A stretch of 64,000 nucleotides of DNA from Whitmania pigra. Lineage: Eukaryota > Annelida > Clitellata > Hirudinida > Haemopidae. Below, piece by piece: positions 22,160 through 33,700 of the stretch (its first letter is position 1; each line of letters begins with the position of its first letter). The notes beneath the pieces were generated by a model. The model ran no database searches. It saw nothing but the letters and a program-made list of their open reading frames with translations, and was not told where the DNA came from. The translations under genes and the position numbers were made by a program. The stretch spans positions 1,195,501 through 1,259,500 of the forward strand of contig JAJTWR010000278.1 of assembly GCA_021613335.1 (NCBI GenBank), given 5' to 3'.

Positions 22160-23640
22160 GCCATCTTCCAATAAATGAGAACATTCGACAATACAAAGAG
22201 AACAAAGGAAACAAAGAGACAGGCATATAGTAAAGGAAACGCAAAAAATTAGAAATCAATACATTAGCACTTTTATTTAAAAAAAAAAGAAAATTTAAAA
22301 GTACTTGGCTGTGATTAAAATGTACTTACTAATAAGTACATCAAAAATGTATTTAAAGTACAAGTACTAAGTACACAATCGTGAAAGGACTTAAGTATTA
22401 ATATTCAAGTACAACAAATGTACTCAAGTACTGATGAATGTAGTCATTAAGTACATGAGTACTTAAGTATTCAAGTTTTTAGTCTGGGCCGAAAAACACA
22501 ATACATATTTAGGTATGGAACTTTAACTAACGTATTAACAGTGTAATTTTCTGCTTTTGTTCAATTTTTTAAACCTATTTGCGATGCTACAAATTCACTG
22601 ATAAATGTAGTCATTTATGTAAATAAATTAATTAATTTATAAATCCACCACTCCATGACTCACACATATAAAACTTGTGTTTACTAATCCTTATTAATTA
22701 TCTTTGGTTATCGACTTCAATCAAAGTCTCAAGAGAAATTAAGACTTTGGGTCTTAAAGTTGTAGTTACCCTTTAAAGTTGTACTCATAGAAAAAGCTGA
22801 AACGACGTCCTTGTACCTGGGAAGGCAGAGATAGACAAAGAATGCACGAAGAAGAAACGCATAGTTTTCTCAGATGACCCTTTCATTATTGAAGGTGTGC
22901 CCTAACGAGCCGCCAGCCCTGGAAAACCTAGACTGTATCAGACCAAGTGATAGTGAAAGGAGTTATAAATGGCGAAGTGCATTCAGACAGAGATGGTATA
23001 AATTTTTAGGGGGGAACCTCCCGAATCATGTTAGACTCTATGACTTTATGATAGAAGGAATAAGTTCACCTTTTAAAGTTATATGAGGGTATCACCCCAG
23101 GAAAATGCCCTGGAAAGAAGAAACGTATAGGTTTCTCATACGACATTTTCCTTCTGGAAGGTGTGCCCTACCTAGCAGTCAGCCGAGGTAAGCCAGGAGT
23201 GACGGACGGACAGACGAACGGATGGATGGATTATCTTCCCATCTGCCAGCCTACGTGAGAGTAAAGGAAGACTTTTACCAAATAATGTGGAAACTACTTT
23301 CTTAAGTATAATTACTTTCACATTCACACTCTATTACACATGCACATTACATTTTAAACTAGTTGCTAATTTGATAATAAGATTTTACTATTCGTAATTA
23401 TTTCAACAAAAGTTTATTGTAACCTGTCATAATTATTATGAGGACGAATGAACTTAATTTACATACAAACTGACCGGCAAGTATAATTATAACTAATGAG
23501 AAGTATGTAACAGTTCATAATTATTGATAATGTTCTTGAACTGTAGAACAAGTTTACTGGTTGCGATTCGCATGACTGCATTTAAATTTCAGTTCGTCAA
23601 CATCGATCTGTTCTTAGACTTGTTTATTTTCATATAAGAA
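22160..23640. repeat. Repeat-rich spacer: AAGTAC tract and a duplicated 240-bp unit
   Basis: 22262-22470 is packed with AAGTAC/TACTTA words, similar to the 8351 and 42773 hAT-like repeats. At 22845-22910 and 23105-23180 the same sequence occurs twice (GAAGAAACG(C/T)ATAG(G)TTTTCTCA... GAAGGTGTGCCCTA). The second unit ends in tandem GACGGACGGACAGACGAACGGATGGATGG. No gene is seen. Confidence 0.4.
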
Positions 23641-23651
23641 AATGCTCGCTC

Positions 23652-25520
23652 ATGTTTATGTGGACCCAAATAGTGACAAAAGCTTGGCAGCAAAGTTTTT
23701 TAGGTGTGCCGCTGCTGGCAAACACCCAGAAAACTCCAGCAGAACTGACTTGCACTTCTCCTTCAGATCATAATCTGCTTGTACGTCAAGCAGCTCTAAC
23801 TGTATATCCTCTGGGGCTGAATCAGTTTCTGCTCTAAATGGCAAACTGAAGATATTGAAGAGTGGTTCCAGGTTCTTGAAGTCACGGAACCTTCTTTCAA
23901 ATTCCACAACCAATCCATAAAACTGAGCCTTGTACTTGTCAGCCACTTCACCAAAAATGGTTTACTGCTTCAGTAAAGGGAAATGGCAAAACCTGTTTTC
24001 ACCTGCTTGCCTGGAAAACAGAGAGAGTTTTGCCTGAAATGATTTAACATGTACATACATTTCACCTGCAAACAAGCTATTTCCTTGAAGTTTGACATTC
24101 AGTTCAATTCAATTTTTCCATAATGGAAGTCTGACTTCCACTTTTCATTAACAATGTTAGTAACAAAGTCACAAATAAAACCCTTCATATCCAGGAGCAT
24201 AACTATTTTTTCCTTGAGATCCCACACTCGCCTCAATATCTTGCCTATGCTCAACCAGCGGATACTACTGTGGTAGACAACATCAGAATGTTCAGTTTTC
24301 AAATCTTCAAGCAGTGCCTGGAACTGCCTGTGATTAAGTTCCCTGGCTCTTATGAGGTTTATCACACTGACAACTGGGTCAATAATATACTTGATATTCA
24401 ACGCAGCTTTACACAGACTTTCCTGGTGGATGACGCAATGGAGAGGTAAAAGCGCATGGTCAGGATGTTCTTTAATTTTGTTATTCATCAACTTCACCAG
24501 ACCTATCTTTTTTCCAGTCAAAGCACGAGCTCCATCGGTTGTTACACTTGCCATCTTGTTCCACACCAACCCAGTTCTTTCAACACAGTTCTCAACAGCA
24601 TTGAATAAATCCTGGCCTGTGGTTGTGTCTTAGAGTGGCTCAACACTTTATTAATTCTTCAATAAGCTCGAAACGAGTGTTTATTCCCCGTATAAATACT
24701 AACAATTGTGCTGTGTCCTGTACATCGGTACTTTCGTCCAATGCAAGATAGTACCACAAAAAGTCTTTGCTTGTATCTCGAAGTTGGTGCATCAAATTGT
24801 CACTTATCTTTTCAACACGCCTGGACACATAATGCTTGCTGCATCTAACAAGCATTCCTTGATGAACTCGCCATCAGAAAAAGGCTTGTTCCTTTTTACA
24901 ATCTTATGGGACAGCAACAAACTGGCTTCGGTTGCAGCATCTTGTATTACAGACTTTGGCGAAAACAGTTTGCTGCTTTTTAAAAATTAACCAACTCCTG
25001 GCATTTCTCTATTCATTCGTTAAATAGTGCCGAAATCCAAATTTTTGTTTGTCTTTTTAAGTTGTACACTCACGGCACAGCAAGTAGACTTGCTTTGCTC
25101 CCAATGCTCGTGAAGCAGTATTTAGCAGACCATTTGTCATTAAAAACCTTATATTCGCCTTAAGTCTTTCTTTTTTGGCAGCACGCATGGTTAAATCAAC
25201 ATCTATTCGCTTTTAAATTACAATTTTTACAAAGCCTTTAAAAATGTAAATTGTAAACAAAAGCCTCTTCCGGTTGAGCGGAAAAGCGGTTTCGAATAGG
25301 GATGTTAACATTTAATGACTAGTAATCACTAATATTCTGGAGCCATAAAACCAATTCGAATCCCTATATTATATTCGAATGAACTAGTTGGAATACAATT
25401 TCAAAAATATAGCGAAACCTCTAAACAAAATTAACATCGACATAGGATCGCAACATGTTATATTGCCGCTTATACGGGCCGCGTAATATACTCTGGCGGG
25501 CTGTAGTTTGCTCACCCCTG
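23652..25520 (-). mobile_element. Charlie-like hAT element, 3-prime truncated
   Basis: The right tip (plus strand) GGGCTGTAGTTTGCTCACCCCTG ends at 25520 and matches the family at 14353. Minus-strand transposase pieces: 24855-24640 with LALDESTD (first catalytic aspartate), 24569-24099 with SVTTDGARALTGKK (second aspartate) and RWLSIGKILRRVWDLK, and 23946-23656 ending at LFGST. The sequence breaks exactly before the dimerisation helix, so the left end and last exon portion are lost. A frameshift separates the first two pieces. It interrupts a ZMYM1-like hAT whose sequence resumes at 25521. Confidence 0.8.
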
Positions 25521-25970
25521 TACTAGATGGACCTCAAGAGCTGAATCATCGAAATCTGTGAAAACATCCTTAGAAGCCATTGCGGAAGTACTTTATGAAA
25601 TTTTGTATCAAAAGCGATCTTACTCAACATTATACAAACTTATCATGTCTTATCTTATACAAACGTATCATGAGTTTTGAATTTATTTTGTCTCTAATGT
25701 TTATGAAGAATGTACTGTACTAAGTAAAAGTGTTAACTGAATCTTTGGAAGCAATTTACCTGAATGTTATTGATGCTGTAGAAAATATAAAATGGACCAC
25801 TAAGACAGGGAAACAGAAATGACACAATTAATTCAGGCTGGAAAACAATTTTCATCTAAAATACACATAAATGCGGAAGACGATTTTAAGCGTCACCATT
25901 GCGATTTGATGGCAACGCTGAATCTCAAAAAGCATTTACAATGGAGCAGTGAAATTTGCAAAGATAGGGC
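25521..25970 (+). pseudogene. ZMYM1-like hAT transposase fragment
   Basis: TACTAGATGGACC(T/G)CAAGAGCTGAAT starts a segment closely matching 55646-56070. The peptide core is (T)RWTSRAESS..., EAIAEVLYEI and QAGKQFSSK, typical of the DUF4371/ZMYM1 hAT group. Stops and a frameshift after YLNVIDAV show decay. The Charlie-like element at 23652-25520 inserted just before this point. Confidence 0.6.
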
Positions 25971-25974
25971 AGCA

Positions 25975-26361
25975 GTAAATTTTGGAAGATTTGATTCGAT
26001 TTGGGATTTGGGCATTTTGGATTTGATTCTATTTGGAATTTTTTGATTCTATTTGAGATTTGGTTGTTGAGATTTAAATCATTTTACAAATGATTTGAGA
26101 TTTGACCATTGAGATTCGATTTGATTTGTGCCCATCACTGTTTCCTGCTATCTAACTCGGACATATTTAAAAGGCGGTAATGCTACAAATAGAACAACAA
26201 GCATGTAACCTACAACAATGTTTATTTAACGAGGAGCACGAGGAGCACGCCAAAGATGTAGAATTCTTAAATTTATAACCATTTAAAAAAAATTAAAAAT
26301 ATATAACCATCTTTATTTCAATGATTCGATTTGAAATCGCGATTTGATTTGCCCATCACTG
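25975..26361. repeat. Fused ends of the CAGTGATGGGC hAT family
   Basis: 25975-26135 is the inverse of the left end of the hAT at 29310 (GATTTGGGATTT... ending TGCCCATCACTG). 26136-26361 matches that element's right end (TTTCCTGCTATCTAACTCGGACATATTT... again ending TGCCCATCACTG). The two ends are joined directly with no transposase, so this is an internally rearranged deletion copy. Confidence 0.7.
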
Positions 26362-26455
26362 CAATTGAGACATTTTTTGGGCGGGAGTTCAAGGAAGTCT
26401 GGATCCACTAAAAAATAAGAAATTAACAAGTCGAACATGTTGCAATGTGTAAATC

Positions 26456-27120
26456 AGTGGTGCACAACCTTTTTTGGCGGTTAGAGGGTTATAAACAGTA
26501 TATATGAGTTTAATAATAATAAATAAGTTAGTATGTATGAGCCTAATAATAATAATAAATAAGTTAGTATATATGAACCTAATAATAATTTATATTATGT
26601 CATATTTGTTATTATACTATTTAACATAACAATCTATTGGATATTGTGTTCCGCACTGCGAATCCCCGCATAACGAATAGAGTGAATTGCGTTCATTAAA
26701 TGAAGTACCATTGTATATAGATAATACCATTACAGAAGGTTAAAGACAAAGTTGTGAACTAGATAAACTGATGTTCATAGTAAATTTTGACAGTTTTAAA
26801 TTAATGAGAGTACATAACATGACATCTGTCTGCAACATGCTTTGAAATATCAGGCTGTTCGTAGCTTGCATAACCATGAAAAATAATCATACAGCAAAAA
26901 TGGCAGAGGCTGTGGAGGTCCACTGAGTCGAGGTGTGCAACGATGCCCTCTAAGATAATTGGTAGTTGTCGCACCACGGAACTAGTCAATAACTCGGTTG
27001 TTTGTTAGTCAAGTTGGAAAGAATTTCTTAAATTTAGAGATGTGCGTCTCTGCTTCCTCCGTATTCATTCGCAACCTTACGAAAATTGACTGAAAGGCCT
27101 TTTTTTTACTTTTCATGATA
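26456..27120 (-). repeat. Non-autonomous hAT-like repeat, copy 3, interrupted
   Basis: A CAGTGGTGCACAACCTTTTTTGGCGG terminus is at 26456. The minus strand of 26800-27110 matches copies 1 and 2 (TTTTCGTAAGGTT, GACTAG, CCACAGCCTCYGCCATTTTTG). Inside, 26632-26715 carries a different repeat that recurs directly at 27425-27512 (GTGTTCCGCACTGCGAATC...GAAGTACCATTGTATATAG), probably two copies of a mariner-like end. Confidence 0.5.
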
Positions 27121-27424
27121 CACTTGATAAATAAAAAAAAAATTTCTTATCGGTAGAGATCCACAAACTTCTATGTTTCGGAAGTAGACAAGAAAAAAGT
27201 TTTCTGGGGCTACCTAGTTTAGTTTAACGAACCCTTCACATAACGGTCACCGTAAAGAAAGCGACGGGTGCATCGCATAACGAACTGTAATAGTTTCACA
27301 CAACAAACGCCTTCCCTCCCCTTTGATGTCAAATACCGTGTTTTTCAGAAAATAAGACGGAGCCTTCTATTAAATTTTGCTTATTTTCGAAAGGTGTAAT
27401 ATTTTTTATTATACAATTTAGCAT

Positions 27425-27512
27425 AAAAATTTATTGGAAATTGTGTTCCGCACTGCGAATCGCCGCATAACGAATGGAGCGAATTGCGTTTGTTAAATGA
27501 AGTACCATTGTA
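27425..27512 (+). repeat. Mariner-like repeat end, second copy
   Basis: Direct repeat of 26632-26715: TATTGGA(T/A)ATTGTGTTCCGCACTGCGAATC(C/G)CCGCATAACGAAT... through ACCATTGTATATAG. The run of CGAA/TAACGAA words and TA flanks recall Tc1/mariner-group termini; assignment is weak. Confidence 0.45.
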
Positions 27513-27799
27513 TATAGGTAATATCACTATATTTAAAATTATATTGGATAGACAGGATTAGAATATCTTTTAAAAATCTTTAAAAATAAAACAAAAACAA
27601 AAGGTTGCTTTGGTCACGGCCGTGCAATTATTTCAAATTATTTTTGTAGTATCAAACCTAGGTATTTTAAGAAAAGTTAATCATGCGCCATGAAGTTGTT
27701 GCTGTTCATTTTTACTTTACTAACAACATCCTGTGTTTGGTTCTTCGTGACGATGATAGAGTTTATTTGTTTTCTTTTTAAAGTTTCCAGCAAGTAAAC

Positions 27800-30700
27800 A
27801 TGAATTATAATAATCGATTACAAGCTGAAATTTCAAGAAGGAATCCACAGGACGATTATGATCTTCTTCAGAGAGTCGGGAGTGGGACCTACGGAGATGT
27901 CTTCAAAGTTAATATGCTTACAAATCACTCTCAATTAACTATTTTACGTCAACTTAAAAAAGACTGTTTTATCTATATTAAACAGGCAAGGAATATTAAG
28001 ACAAACGATTTGGCGGCTATAAAAGTCGTAAAACTTGAGCCCGGTTTGCTTTAAATATTTTCAAACAAACTTTAGTTATATTAACAACGTATGACCCTTG
28101 TTTAGGCGATGACTTCTCTATCATACAACAAGAAATTTCGATGATGAAAAACTGTGAGCACAAAAATATTGTTGCATATTTTGGAAGTTATTATAGGTTT
28201 GTGAGTCTTGTTTTTAGATAAATTGCGGCTAAATTGCTCGTTAGTTCTTTCCAATAAAGTGTATTGGTGATTGTCATTTATTTTGTTAGAAGAGACAAAT
28301 TATGGATATGCATGGAATTCTGCTCTGGAGGATCTGTACAAGACATTTACCACAGTAAGTGCATTGTCACTAAAAAAATTTACTGTTTATTATTTAAAAA
28401 CATTTATTGTTTATTATTGCATGTCTTTTAAAACCTTTTTGATTTGGTATTTTAAAAATATTTTTCTTTGATTAGAGGAATTAATCATATTTGTATGAGT
28501 TATATCTCTGAGATCCCGAAGAAAGACAAGGTTTAACGTAACGGTTTATTCACAAGTAAACAACTACACACGGTCACTACATGAGAGAGCGAGAGTGAGC
28601 GATAGCTCGAAGCTATTTATAGAACATGTTCCATTGTGTTCATGGCACGCTCCACTCTCATTGGTTCCTCACCACAACACCTCCCCCTCCTATACGATGA
28701 GGTACTTCTTCCTCTGAGAGTCCATCTCAAGTCTCCTTGGAGGTCGACGTGTCCTTGTTAGTGCAAGCAGGAGTCCTGAAGAGGGTAGATTACAGTCATT
28801 GGGCTGCACCAATAGTTATTGTGCACAAAAAGAATGGGACTGTCAGGATCTGCACCGACTTCAAGACGGTCTAACTCGATGTCCACAGCTTTCTCTAAAG
28901 TGAAGGGAATCTTCCTCGGCCTACAGAAGATCGGGCAACTTCCTTCTTTAATTTTGAGATCTGCCTTCTTCATGGAGCATCGGCCCAGTTCCTCCTTGAA
29001 GACCTCGGGGTATCTGTCAGACAATTCTTGGGACAGACCTCCTACTTCAACTGTTCTATGTTCCACTTGATGATGGCATTGAAGGCCTTCACAAATGGTG
29101 GCAACTGGTCCAGCCACTCAATGCCCAAAAGTTGGTCCACATCCTTAGCCACAAAGCAGCGACCATGGCCAGTTGAAGGTCGGCCGGGTTCTTTGCTACG
29201 GAACTCTGGTCGAGGCTTCCTTCTGCTGTTTCTCTGGACCACCTGCACAGCACTTGAGACTTCTCCGATGGCATTTGCATATTTTCTCAGAGTCAGAATG
29301 TGTTCGCATCAGTGATGGGCAAAAATCAAATCGAATCTCAATGGTCAAATCTCAAATCATTTGTAAAATGATTTAAATCTCAACAACCAAATCTCAAATA
29401 GAATCAAAAAATTCCAAATAGAATCAAACCCCAAATGCCCAAATCCCAAATCGAATCAAATCTTCCAAAATTTTTTCGAGCAAAACACAATGAAATTAAC
29501 AGCCAACATTTTTACAGTTTTATTTTTTTTTATTTATTTATTGAAACCAAAGAGTTGTCTGAAAAATTGGTGTCTGATAATCAGTACATATAGATAATCT
29601 TTTATTTTCCTTTTGATCAAAGGCAAACCTGGCAGCTTCCTCGGAAAATATTGTGAATGCTTTGAGCATGTTTCTGGCATTGTCAGTAACAAAATATCCA
29701 ATGTCAATGCTCTGCAACCCATACTCTGACAGTATTTCCTCAAAAGCTGCACAAATATTTTTTCCTGTGTGTTGGGACCCAAAGCGTCTGTAAGCAGCCG
29801 TCTTTGTTCTCAGCTGAAAGCCTTCGTCAAAGTTTTGGTATTTTACTCCAATAATTGGTTCAAATGAACGGCTGTTCCACAAATCTGTTGAAGCATGTAC
29901 ACATCTGACGCTCAAATTATTATTAATTAGTAGTTCAATTTTATTCTTCAAATTGTCTCTTAATGTCTGCAATACACCAGTTAATTTTCTATTTATAGTC
30001 CTTCTACTTGGGATAACATAATTTGGATCCACAATTCTCATAAAAAAGGCAAAACCTGAACTTTCAACTATGCGTAGTGGAAGCATTGCTTCGGCTACAA
30101 GATGTTTCACTATTCCTTTGGTAAGGGCCTTTTGCTTTGGATTGGAATCATTGTATGTCAGAGAAAGAGAATTTTCATTAATACCTCCTGCCACAGCCAT
30201 GAATGGTAGCAACGAATGACTCTGTTGAGTTGTTGTTTCCTTATCTTTTTCTTTTGCATCTTTGTACAGCTCTTGATGACTGGACTAAAGAGAAAAATCC
30301 CATATTTCCTGCTATCTAACTCGGACATATTTAAAACGCGGTAAAGCTACAAGTAGAAAAAAAGCATGTAACCTACAACAATGTTTATTTAACGGGGAGC
30401 ACGCCAAAGATATAGAATTCTTAAATTTATGACCATTTTTACAAAATTAAAAATATATAACCATCTTTATTTCAATGATTCGATTTGAAAAAGCAAATCA
30501 AATAAAAAAAAAGGCAAATCTAATCGAATCAAAATCACTGAGGCCAAAATCGAATCCAACAATGTTCAAATCGAATCGCAACCTTGCCTAAATCACGATT
30601 TAAATCGCAATCGCGATTTATTTTGCCCATCACTGGTTCGCATTCATTGTTTAAGTCCTCCAGTGTGCAGTTTGGTTGCAGCTCCAACTTCTGCAGCAAC

Positions 30701-33700
30701 CTTGTTCGGAAGTCAGCGTGTGCTTGCATCTTCATCCCAGAAATGTAAACCAGGCATTTAAATTGTTCTTTTGTCAATTCATCTACCAGTGCCAGCTCCC
30801 ACATTCTGTTGACCTTCATGGTGTATGCTCTGAAGTTCATGTCGCGTTTCTTGTTTTCTTCGTCTCGTCGTCGATTTTCTTCCATGAACATCGTCATCAT
30901 AGAAACAAATTTATCTTATGATCCCATCCTCGTCGCCAAAATGTTATATCTCTGAGATCCCGAATAAAGACAAGGTTTAATGTAACGTTTTATTCACAAG
31001 TAAACAACAACTACACACGGTCACTACATGAGAAAGCGAGAGTGAGCGATAGCTGAAAGCTATTTATAGTACATGTTCCATTGTGTTCATGGCACGCTCC
31101 ACTCTCATTGGTTCCTCACCACAACAGTATGCATATAAAAACAATAATTACTACTTAAATGCATTATGCCACTATTGCTGATAAGGTTAGAAAGTACTAT
31201 GAGCAAGTATTTTTTATATTCTTAATGTTCAATGTTTTTCATATTGATTTGAAAACATTCCTCTTTAATGAGAGCTTTCATCAAATTTATAGATGTCTTG
31301 AAGTTCTGTTGGGACAAACACAGCTCAATCAGAATTGAATTATTAGAATTTCAATGCTGACACTATATTTCACTTCATTAAGTCATGTGATTTTATTTAT
31401 TCGGAACTTGTATATACTAAACAAAGCTCCAATTTATACTGCATTATGTGATTATTTAAAAATGTCTTTTTTTGCTTTTAAATTTATAATTGGTAATTTC
31501 AAAATTTTAAGCCTTTTGAACTTATAATTATAATCTTAATAATAATAACAACAACAAATAAATATTGCACCAATTACTCAGAAGCTGTTTTGTTTTCATG
31601 ATGGAAATTGCTTCATTTCAGTAACTGGTCCATTAAATGAATTACAAATAGCCTTTATAAGTAGAGAAACCTTAAAAGGCCTTCACTATCTTCATACAAA
31701 TAGTAAAATGCACAGAGACATAAAGGTAGGTGCATTGGTATTATTGGTTTTATATTGATTAAGTAAGGATTATTCTTTTCATTAACCTTATTGCAGGGTG
31801 CTAACATTCTGTTGACAGAATTTGGTTGTGTAAAATTAGGTGAGTGGTAATTTTCTTTATTATTGTCATAATTATTAAGTGTTAGATGCAGCATTTCAAT
31901 CTATTTAGAAGTATAACCTAGGAAAAATTGTAAATAATTCTTAAATACATCAAGGAGGCATAATTTTAAACTGCAGAAATTAACAGTCATAAATATTTGA
32001 TTTTTAAAATGATGGTATTTTGATGGGATATTAAAGTATTTTGATATTATTTCTGATATTAGTTACTAAGATAAATTTCATATTATATGCATAAAGTTAT
32101 TATTTAGTGGAACCCACTTATTTTAACCTCAGTTAACTCGCCAACCATGTTAAGTTGATGTTTTGAAGTGGAATCGCCAAACTATCTCTTTGTCTTAGCA
32201 TTTTCTCATTGGTTATGTTGTTTCTTTTATGTCGCTGAACCCTAATATCTGGAAAACAAGAGGGCCAAATGTGCCACTTTACATGGGTTATCTCAATCCC
32301 CATGACAAATTGCCCGCTTTGAAGTGGAACCGCCAAAATTCCCACTTTGTTGTAGCACTTTCTCACTTCATTATGTTAATTGTTTTAAGTTGCCGAACCA
32401 ATTTCACCTTTGTTGATCTTGTCAGGGATAACATGCTGTAGGTATTCTAATTGTTTTTCATTCTAAAAATGTCTGGAGGTTTTAGGAGAAAACTGGACGA
32501 TCAGTCCATAGACTCCAAATAGAGAAAACCTATGAAATCAGACTGCATATGCAGTATAATTCATAATAAATGCTGTGCATATGCGTTCTCATTTATTAAT
32601 GTACATTATGTATAAGAAATTTCAGGCGCATGTTAATACACCTCTGCCATATCGATTTTCGGTTCTCTCGACGCAGGTCTTGATGAAATATAATTATACA
32701 AAAATATTACATAAGATGTTTTTTCTAAAAAGATTTGTTTCAAAACAATTCAGCTTATATTTGTTACCTCTTTCATGGATTAATATTATTTTTACATTAC
32801 ATAAATGTGAACAAATTTACTGATTTCAGAAGGTTTTAATATACGTCTATTTTGTTTTAATTGTAGGATGGAAGTTTTTATAATAGAATTAACATTAAGC
32901 AATGTAGTTAATTTATAATGTGCCACATGCATAATGTCACATTTTGTTAACCACTCGTTCCTTCCAAACATAAGTTAGCTCTGAGGGTTGTATTCCTGCA
33001 AATGGTGGTAAAAGAAATAGTGGTCATGTATTGTATTCACAGCCAGTTTATACCTCCACAAAGTGCTTATAAGACATCATTACATAAATGATCTAAGCGT
33101 TATTATTAAAGGCACTTGGAGCATCTAGCTTGGTTGCTACCCCATACATTGCGACTGGCAAATGCTACAGGAGATCAACACCCTGAGCTAACTTGCTTAC
33201 TATTTATTGCATTAAATCATTTTTTATTGGTATACTGGCTTTTAAAAAATGAACATTCATTGACTGGCTTAATTGATTTATAGCTGACTTTGGAGTGGCA
33301 GCACAAATAACTGCCACCATCAGTAAGAGAAAGTCTTTCATTGGGACTCCATATTGGTTTGTTTATTTTAGCTTATATCTAATAACCATTAGGGTTGCAA
33401 ATATTTCTTTAAATATAATAAAGTTATTTAAAAAATTTTCAAACATCAGCATTGGTAAAAAATATTTGATATGTCAATACACCATGTAATTAAATAGATT
33501 ATTGGTGAGCTGATATAAAATTTTTTAGAAATATTGTCATTTCAAACATTAATTTTGAAATTACTAAAAGCTAAGTCACTAAGCTTGTCCTAGTTTTGCC
33601 ATGTCATACATTTGAATATATTGAATCTAATTTATAATCTGTTTATCAAATGGCCATGATGAAATTTAATTTGATAAATGGTATCGAAATAAATACTGGT

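Larger units (their letters stand above)
28498..31126 (-). mobile_element. Ty3/gypsy LTR retrotransposon, internally deleted, in MAP4K intron 4
   Basis: LTRs at 28498-28679 and 30942-31126 (182 and 185 bp) are near identical and flanked by GTATG on both sides (28493-28497 and 31127-31131). Next to the downstream LTR is a purine-rich tract, and next to the upstream LTR a TTTTGGCGACGAGG segment typical of gypsy leader regions. Minus-strand coding: a gag-like segment (30900 downward, [12 protein letters not shown]), then after the nested hAT a protease-end/RT-start segment (about 29250-28758; [30 protein letters not shown]). Most of pol is missing, so it cannot be autonomous. Confidence 0.88.

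Noticed and set aside
23195..23240. Tandem GACGGACAGACGAACGGATGG as a regulatory array or microsatellite of note
   Set aside because: It looks like the simple-repeat tail of a dispersed repeat whose unit is also seen at 22845.
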